From Argopecten irradians (lineage: Eukaryota > Mollusca > Bivalvia > Pectinida > Pectinidae), in contig NC_091142.1 in assembly GCF_041381155.1 (NCBI RefSeq), positions 4,033,778-4,097,777 of the forward strand: a stretch of 64,000 nt of DNA, written 5' to 3'. Every line of letters begins with the position of its first letter. Positions within the stretch are counted from its first letter, which is position 1. The translations under genes and the position numbers were made by a program. The notes under the pieces are model-generated. The model was not told where the DNA came from. It saw nothing but the letters and a program-made list of their open reading frames with translations, and did no database searches. Shown piece by piece: positions 57,701-64,000 of this stretch.

Positions 57701-60700
57701 TTTTTTTTTTTTTTTAACATAAAAGTTTATTCATAATAGGCATGTTATCATGATACATTTAGTGTCCTCTCACAGGAGGAGATCCATTCATCATTCCCAC
57801 TTTCATACATAACTAGGCCTAGAACCTACAGATTTATGTCGTGATACCTTATATTAAGGGAGGTAACTCTTAATACCACCCGGGAGTCAGTAATTTCACG
57901 CGAAACACATGTACGGTATCCACATGTTGGCGTCTACACGTGGTCCACTAAGCTAGCTATAGTCTACACTTGGGTGGTAAAGATAAACAGTTGTCTACTA
58001 TTTCAGGTAAGTGAACTGCTTAATTTATATTATTATAAAAAAGACCATTTTTCCAAATACATTTTTGTATTGTTATTACCATTTCTAGCACAGGGTCCTG
58101 GGAGTCTAGTAAGCTTACACTCTAGCCCTGGGCTGCTCTATACATGTAAATAAATCTTTCATACTCCAGCAGTCTAAGATACAAAGTTACAAACTACCGG
58201 TAAATTGTTATTTAAATAATTTCTAGGTCAATATCCAAAGTTCCTGTACAGTTTTATACCAATTAATGTAAACAAAAGTACTTCACAGTGATTTTTACAC
58301 ATTGTCATACATGCAACTAAATGTAGTTCATATGAAATAATACAAAATTATATTCAGTTTAAAATTAAATGTAATTGACACTATAATTATTTTGATTTGC
58401 TATTATTTCTTTTCAGCATCAGTTGGATTTATTCTAAAGAGTGCCTGTTGAAGCTATGCAGATGCTGTTTGTGTTATTTCAAGTGATCCATTGCCATTGG
58501 GATTTATTTTCTAAAGAAGTTAGTGTTGTTGAAACTACAGACGAAGATCGATGTATATCAAGTGGATATTCAAAATTACAGCTGAACAATTAGTTCATTA
58601 CTTTGTATCACAATGTATTCTAAATTATAATAGACCAAGTTGACTGAAATTCTTAGAATAAAATGTCAAGTCTGCTATAAACATACTATATATGTCAAGA
58701 CTTTTTTGCCTTTTGTCACTGACATAGTAAGATTTATATATTGGGTATCCTGCAAGTGCAAGCAAAAAAATTAAAATTGTTTACACATCTTATTTTCCGG
58801 ATAATAACCCAAAACTATATATTTAAGAGAGCGTACATTTATAAATATTCCTATTTTATAAAGATTCATTGTCAGTTTATTCCAAAACATTTCCATATGT
58901 GTGCATTCTATGAAAAAATGTGTGTTGTCGTCCACCTTATTACAATATGGACACAATTCCGAATTTTCTATTCTCCACCTTTTCAGATTTTTTCTAGTTG
59001 GAATTATATTATGAATCAATTTCCATTTGAAATTTTTAATGAATTGTCATGTAATTTTTTTAAATTAAATTTCAAAATTTCACAGAACTCATTGATATCA
59101 CATCGAAAATGATATCTCCATTTTTCTAACAGGTTTGGTTTTTCTATTTTATGATTAAGTAAGGTTTTATATAAGAATTTGTTTGTATGTCCATTCAATA
59201 CTTGAATTTCATCTTTATTTTTACTTGGCTCTGTTCTTACTTGTGTTTTCATTTTTTCTATCCATGTTTTCGGTATTGATTTTTTTAATTTGATAAGTTC
59301 TGCAATCCAGTTTGCTTTGCAAACTAGTTTTTCATAGATGCTAGCGTCATTAATTTTTCCAGTTTCATCAAATAAATCTTTTATTTGTATTATATTACTG
59401 TTGATCCAATTTTTAAAAATAATAGATTTACCCTCGTAAGTAATGCTGGAGTTACCCTATATTATCTCATTATGCACGTATGTTGGTAAAGCATTTCGCT
59501 CTTGTGATCTAAATTTAATCCAAGACTGTAGTATTTTTTTTATAAAAAGCTGGGATCTCTTCAATTATTATGTATCTTTTTAAGTGATTTGATATTCATT
59601 CTGAATATTAGTGAATTGTTACCAAATTTATCATAATAAAGTTTAGGTATTATTGTCCAGTTCGAAAAAGTATTTTTTGTGTCAAATAGTCTTTTCACCC
59701 ATGTAATCCTAAGCATTTCTATATGCGTTTCAATATATCTTATGTTCAAACCCCCCATTATCTATTTCATTTATCAGTACATTTCGCTTAATTTTGTCTG
59801 GTTTATCATCCCATAAATATCCAAATATTATTTTTTCCAGTGTCTTTATTTGATCACTATTTATATGTTGAACTGTTGCCAGGAAAGTTATTTTAGGTAT
59901 GATTAATGCATTTATTATAGTAGCTTTTCCAATTAGTGTCAGTTTTCTTTTTTTCCAGTTTTTTATGAGATAATTGATAGCATTTATATTTTTTTCCAGT
60001 TCATTTGCTCTACTTACTTCTTTTTTTTAACACCAAAAATCACACCTAGAGACTTGATGTTTTCTCTTGTCATCTTTATACCATAAACCTCTTTTTTGTT
60101 CTTGTTTTTACCTAGCCAAAGACCTTGTGATTTTTCTTTATTAAGCTCAAGCCCAGAATGTATACCAAAGTTCTCAATTTCTTTTATTGCTTCTTTTATA
60201 TCACTTGATTTTACAAATAATGCTAATTGGGAAATTTTTATTATTTTTCTTTTAATTTTAACCCCTTTGATGTTTTGGTTTTCTCTCTATATTTATTGCC
60301 ATAATTTCAACTGCAATCACAAAGATCAAACAGCTTAATGGACAACCTTGTCTTATTCGCGTGAGATTTTATATGTATCAGATACATAATTATTGTTGGA
60401 AATACAACCCATATATATCATAGTACAGTGTCTGTACCCAAGAGATAAAAGATTTTCCAAAACCAAATTTGTCTAAAGCTTCTAGCCATGAACACCCATT
60501 CAATAGTATCAAAAGGCCTTTTTAAAATCTAAAAATAAAATTTGCGCTATCTGTTCCAAATTTTTCAGCATAGTCTATCACATCTTGTATTTTGTCGTAT
60601 ATTTAAACACCAATAAACTATTTTTGATGTAACCATTTTGATCTGTATGTATATGTATATGCAATGTTTTCTTATTGAATGTTTATAATGGACAAAGTTT

Positions 60701-63700
60701 TTAAGGAAGTAACACGATCGGTGTTTCTCAGCCTGTCAGATAACTATGTATACAATTATCACTTTTACAAATAATTATAACTTAATAAATAACTATTCTC
60801 CTCTCCTATACTCCTCTATATTTCCCTTTCTCCTTCATTCTTAAAATAGAAAATTTTGATTCATATTATGTATATGTATTGTCTTCATTGCTGTCCATTA
60901 TGTATATATTCATATTATGTTATTCGGGAGAGGACGTTACTAAGTTGGCAAAACTTGTGTCCAATCCCTGTTGTCAATAATTTACGACAATAAAAAAATT
61001 GTTTAAAATCAAATCACAGTAGTTACAATAACATATAGCATCGCTATTCTTCATAATCTTAGTCACAAAAGAGTTTCATGTGCAGTTTGGTATGCACATC
61101 ATTGACCCAAGGAGGTCAGAAACGAACGGCGCATTCGATCACTGCTCGGAACGTCCTTAAAACTGCCTTATCAATACAAATAGGGACTTGGTCATGGGAT
61201 GATAGTTAGTGCTAGGAGTCGAATCATTTATTAACATGTAAACACTGGGACTGTTTAGGAACTTGTTTCGTGGGAGGACCCGGGTGGTGCTGGCCCGGCT
61301 ACGGGTGGAAGTCCGGATACTCAACAACCTACCGCCAGGAAAATGTGCATGTGGACAGCACTAATTCAGGAGAGTGTACGATTCAACGCAAGCCAATGTG
61401 TGAATGTCAAGTCAAATATATCAGGACACTCAGTAATAATTCGGATGAGATAAAAATCGAGGAAATAAATGGCATACATCTTTTTCAAAAACCTCTTGAT
61501 TAAAAAGGTAAAAAATCTTTATTTTTTAATAGACACTCAATTGTTCAATTCCAATTTTATGATTTCCTATCATTTTTTGTATGCCCGCCTTTTTTTCACC
61601 ATGGACGTGACCGAAATCTCCAGAAGTTAGAGAGTTCGAATGAAAATAATCGACCAAAACAACGACGAAAGAACGTCGCACGTACCGCCAGGACAACGAA
61701 TGACTGTTCTAATCAACAGGACTTTTACGGAAATATACAAGTGAAGAAAGTGGAAACAGAGACAAGATTCGATCTTCTTGTTGACGTAACTCACCTCCAT
61801 TCTCAAAAGCCAAATTTCGTTACCGACTATGCATTTGGTGTAACTGATGTAAATTTTCATATCGTGAAAAAGCCATTGACAGGTAATTGATAGAAGTTGT
61901 CAGTAAATAAATATGTTACTTGCTGTAAAAATAATTGATATAAACCGTTAATGTTATCAATAAATGAAGCCAGTGCAAATTGTATACACCAACTATATAA
62001 TATAACTTAAGTGTGAAAGAATGCTGTTACGTTAACTGTTTCTTTTTTATTATCATTATTATTTGTATTTACATATATGGGATAAAGGTGTATATAACTT
62101 ACTGAGGATTATGATATCAAATGCTGATTTTTATGAGTCCCTTGCCAGTGAAACCGGAGGGGTCTTTAATATTGTTTGTCTCCGTCTGTCCGACTGTACT
62201 GTTATATATCCAAAAGGACATTGGTTTTCCAGACGATAAATTGAGAAAAGATTAATTAATCTGTCAAAAAACTCATACAATGTTGCCATATTAGATTATA
62301 CAGTCTGAGATTGAATATGGGGGTCAAAAGGTCAATTTGAAAATACAACGGATCTGTAGCTAGTTGGACTTTCATAATTGTAAGGTCAAAGTTTAGTTCA
62401 CCATGCACGTCTGCTGGGATCGCCAGCGGATATCGTTAGGTTTAATTCAGTATCCATGTGTTTATTTGATACAGGTTCGGAAATGGTTACCAAATTTTTC
62501 AATGAATCAGGACAAAGACAGTACCAACCCTCTTAGTGACGTGTCATATGATGACCACGTTATGAAACAACTCCGCCAGAAACGGTGATATGGAGAAAGG
62601 ACAAAAGTAAGATAACCAATTTAAATATTACACAATAATATCTCCATTTGAAAGCTGAAAGTTCTAACGTCCAATGTTTACAAATGGTGTTTCCATGAAC
62701 TTTTTGTAATCGAAGGTTGGAAAGTAGAACACTAGTACAAAACGCAATGGCAAAGAATGTGTACCAAATGTCTTCCACGATAAGTGGTAAATAACTTCTG
62801 GTCACTAGCAGTCTGTTTTTTGTAATTATGATAGGAACACCTCGAAGAAATACTTAAGACATCAATCTGCATATTTCCGTACTAAGAGATCCAAGTGTGT
62901 GATTCTTCCTCTTTACAGAGGATTTTCACTTATTGAACAATATTTATGAGAATCAAATACGGTATTACTCTCCAAAATTGTATTTTCCTACCTTAGCTTA
63001 TAGGATCAGTGACATCTCAGCTAACGGCATAACATTCTCAATTTATAAGTAGACGAATTATGCTGCTTTAAAAACTATCTGGTTTTATTATGAAAGGCTT
63101 TGTCTGCGATTTGAAGTCCATGGAGGCGGCCATTTTATATCAAGAAATGTCCAAACACATGCCACACATTCAGTACCTTACCCTAAAACGTCTTCTTTGA
63201 GGGAATTATGTTACTGGTATGATAATGCCCCACCTCAACACTGCCTGGAGCATTCCTCCTGTGTGACAGAACCACTGGACACGTTCAGTCGTATCCTGAC
63301 CAGTCGGGACCTCACAGTGACCTTCACAGGCTGGAATGACCCCTCTCCTGTACCGGGAGACCCGAAGTTCGCTTCCGGTATACACACATACGTGATAAAC
63401 ATGTATGAGGTTACAGAATCTGGGTCTGATTGCCTTGACGTTGGAAGAACTCCTATTATACCAGAACTTGAGAACGAGAATTTGACTCAAGTCAAGGTCA
63501 GTATTCCCTCAAATTTACCAAATCCAGCTATGTACGCTTTAGTTTTAGATGTGACGGACGTTGCTAACAATGTGCGACAAGCTCGAAGATTCGTCATATT
63601 TGACAACTCATCAACTGTAATGGCGAGAGATGACAAGCCTTTCTACTCCACAACAGCCTCTCAGAAAGCCAACCACAAGTGGCAAACAAACCTTGAACAG

Positions 63701-64000
63701 ATATGTTACTCCTGGACCGACAAATACTACAACGATAAATTCCATAAACTGAATTTCTAAAAACCAATAATGAGACGATCCACAAGGTTTGATATCTGGT
63801 GTGTATGAACCCAACAACTAGAATCCTTCCCGTATCAGGAACTGAAAACATCCACGGCATCATGAGGTTTTATTACACACTAAGACGGGATGGGATGGTT
63901 ATAAATAAGTCAGACGTTCCGGACTTTACGCCACAGAAGTTATGCGTCTCACCGAAATTAACTGATGGGGAAACTTATCGTTTAGATTTAGTGGCAGAGG
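51652..64000 (+). CDS. Gene 4: family member with intact N-terminal exons and damaged exons 7-9; runs off right edge
   Basis: Exons: 51652-51721, 52328-52563, 53312-53405, 53935-54054, 54625-54744, 61259-61405, 61608-61882, 62475-62584, 63097 to beyond 64000. Exons 1-5 are open with correct splice sites and the same lengths as gene 3. Exon 6 is in frame but altered. Exons 7-9 contain one-base length changes, and the expected exon 7 acceptor AG reads CG. Intron 5 is 6.5 kb (374 bp in gene 3) because of LINE insertions. Either this is a decaying copy or the consensus from 61 kb onward is poor. If functional, the product would match gene 3: secreted, PLAT plus EGF-like modules plus FN3-like repeats. 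Confidence 0.65.
52328..52563 (+). CDS. Gene 4 exon 2: PLAT domain, first part
   Basis: 236 nt, phase 1 to 0. FNLKIKTGDKAYAGTGARV, VYLGNDFDRGDTDHKDV, VGRINRITVYHDN, PGWYLDY: the clearest PLAT match in the window. Confidence 0.9.
52660..53050. repeat. Dispersed repeat in gene 4 intron 2
   Basis: Starts GGCCATTTAACTAGAAGATG and has a GTCCGTCGTTGTCCGCC stretch. A similar GGCCATCTGACC..GTCGTCGTCCGTCC unit lies at 49636-49700, and related text (TCTCCGTCTGTCC) at 62130-62400 in gene 4 intron 7. This looks like a family-wide dispersed repeat; identity not known. Confidence 0.4.
53312..53405 (+). CDS. Gene 4 exon 3: PLAT domain, last part
   Basis: 94 nt, acceptor GATTTAG, donor GTACAT. IEMYDTAARLKYTYVCNCWV then EKGDRRR, with the conserved CNCW. 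Confidence 0.85.
53935..54054 (+). CDS. Gene 4 exon 4: six-Cys module
   Basis: 120 nt, acceptor ATACAG, donor GTAAGT. Six cysteines: ECYYYKPITNC, VACHIGRC, KCRDGY, YSC. Phase 1 to 1. Confidence 0.85.
54625..54744 (+). CDS. Gene 4 exon 5: six-Cys module
   Basis: 120 nt, acceptor TTCCAG, donor GTAAAT. SCGRIPDCSTTLC, DRWCTRC, GGRSC; close to gene 3 exon 5. Confidence 0.85.
56577..57700 (+). pseudogene. Jockey/CR1-type LINE fragment: endonuclease and N-terminal RT, broken
   Basis: Reads in order: VILLGDFNVDF (APE endonuclease GDFN motif, near 56710), IEVDNSTSDHKAV (SDH motif, near 56900), a connector, KTTGPDGISHRMLK (near 57430), then after a frameshift at about 57508 PESWKIANVIPIFKGGDKHI and SNYRPISLLSCIGKIFERLV (RT motifs). 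Stops and frameshifts lie between the pieces. The frame ends at 57700 where a poly-T tract starts, before the catalytic RT motifs. It lies in gene 4 intron 5 and is dead. Confidence 0.75.
57701..60620 (-). mobile_element. L1/Tx1-type LINE, 5'-truncated, minus strand, inserted into the Jockey-type fragment
   Basis: On the minus strand: RT motif RPFDTIEW (near 60510), GYxSD and RQGCPLSCLIFVIAVEIMAI (near 60350-60290), KISQLALFVKSSD (near 60220), GLNIRYIETHIEMLRITWVK (near 59740) and the terminal zinc knuckle CPYCNKVDDNTHFFIEC (near 58950). About 1 kb of 3' UTR with AATAAA (about 57730) ends in a poly-A tail, seen as 17 T at 57699-57715. Several frameshifts. The Asp-Asp of the RT active site is absent, so it cannot be active. 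Confidence 0.7.
61259..61405 (+). CDS. Gene 4 exon 6: third Cys module, altered
   Basis: 147 nt against 138 in gene 3, acceptor TGTTTAG, donor GTCAAG (gene 3: GTATGT). Open in frame but reads RTCFVGGPGWCWPGYGWKSG onward with only four cysteines instead of six. DNA alignment shows several one-base insertions that sum to +9, so the shared nucleotides are read partly in other frames. Confidence 0.55.
61608..61882 (+). pseudogene. Gene 4 exon 7: frameshifted two-Cys module
   Basis: DNA matches gene 3 exon 7 throughout, and in the right frames encodes MKIIDQNNDER, NDCSNQQDFYGNIQVKKV and NFVTDYAFGVTDVNFHIVKK. One extra base near 61612 and single missing bases near 61635 and 61696 (CAAC for CAACC) break the frame. 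The acceptor position reads CG instead of AG. Donor GTAATT intact. Confidence 0.65.
62475..62584 (+). CDS. Gene 4 exon 8: linker, one frame break
   Basis: Acceptor GATACAG, donor GTGATA. Counterpart of gene 3 exon 8 (SEMVTK..DKDSTNPLSDVSYDD). A run of five T at 62495-62499 is one too long; without it the frame and exit phase fit exon 9. Confidence 0.6.
63097..64000 (+). CDS. Gene 4 exon 9 (partial): core FN3-like region, frameshift near 63757
   Basis: Acceptor TGAAAG, identical to gene 2. Open to 63760 with LCLRFEVHGGGH, ELCYWYDNAPPQHC, FTGWNDPSPVPGD, ASGIHTYVINMYEV, ICYSWTDKYYNDKFH. At 63757-63835 single-base insertions and a deletion relative to gene 3 (AATTTCTAAAAACC for AATCTTCTAAAACC; GAACCCAAC for GACCAAAC) shift the frame. 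DNA similarity continues to the window end. Confidence 0.7.

Noticed and set aside
58741..59112. 123-codon plus-strand ORF rich in Phe, Ile and Lys
   Set aside because: Antisense of the zinc-knuckle end of the minus-strand LINE, which has recognisable motifs.

Overview
The window is AT-rich, intron-rich animal genomic DNA. It has GT-AG introns with weak polypyrimidine tracts, AATAAA signals, non-LTR and Penelope-type retroelement relics, and many short inverted-repeat elements. The dispersed repeats and gene style suggest a marine bivalve mollusc, but nothing here fixes the species. I see no bacterial or viral genes and recognised no tRNA or rRNA.

Almost all the coding signal belongs to one gene family, present as four full or partial copies. 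The full architecture, seen in gene 3, is: signal peptide; PLAT/LH2 domain (two exons); three six-cysteine EGF-like modules (one exon each); a two-cysteine module; a linker exon; then a very long extracellular part of about 20 FN3-like repeats. Those repeats are recognised by a D-x-(S/T)-P-P-x-x-G start, a W-x-G-F-x-D-x-x-S-G-I centre and a Y-x-V-x-x-G strand. No transmembrane segment is seen, so the product should be secreted. I do not know a named family with this exact architecture.

Layout. Gene 1 (minus, 956-3274) is the N-terminal part of a copy that runs off the left edge. Gene 2 (minus, 7392-9489, with an orphan exon at 11152-11423) keeps only three core exons, is cut off early, and has a possible new signal peptide. 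11.4-19.5 kb is non-coding with dispersed repeats. Gene 3 (plus, about 19590-41114) is a complete 21-exon copy. 41.2-50.5 kb is intergenic, with a Penelope-like fragment and foldback elements. Gene 4 (plus, about 50595 to beyond 64000) is a further copy whose intron 5 has been enlarged to 6.5 kb by two LINE fragments. Genes 1-2 and genes 3-4 point away from each other.

Exon lengths in the N-terminal part are identical between copies (67, 236, 94, 120, 120 nt) and the modules are flanked by phase-1 introns. Copies can therefore lose modules without losing frame, as gene 1 has. Promoter, 5' UTR and some intron sequence are also conserved between copies, pointing to fairly recent segmental duplication. 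Gene 3 exons 10, 11, 18 and 19 and gene 4 exons 7-9 contain many one- or two-base length changes, mostly in homopolymers. Correcting them restores frame and all splice phases in gene 3, so consensus error is as likely as pseudogenisation.
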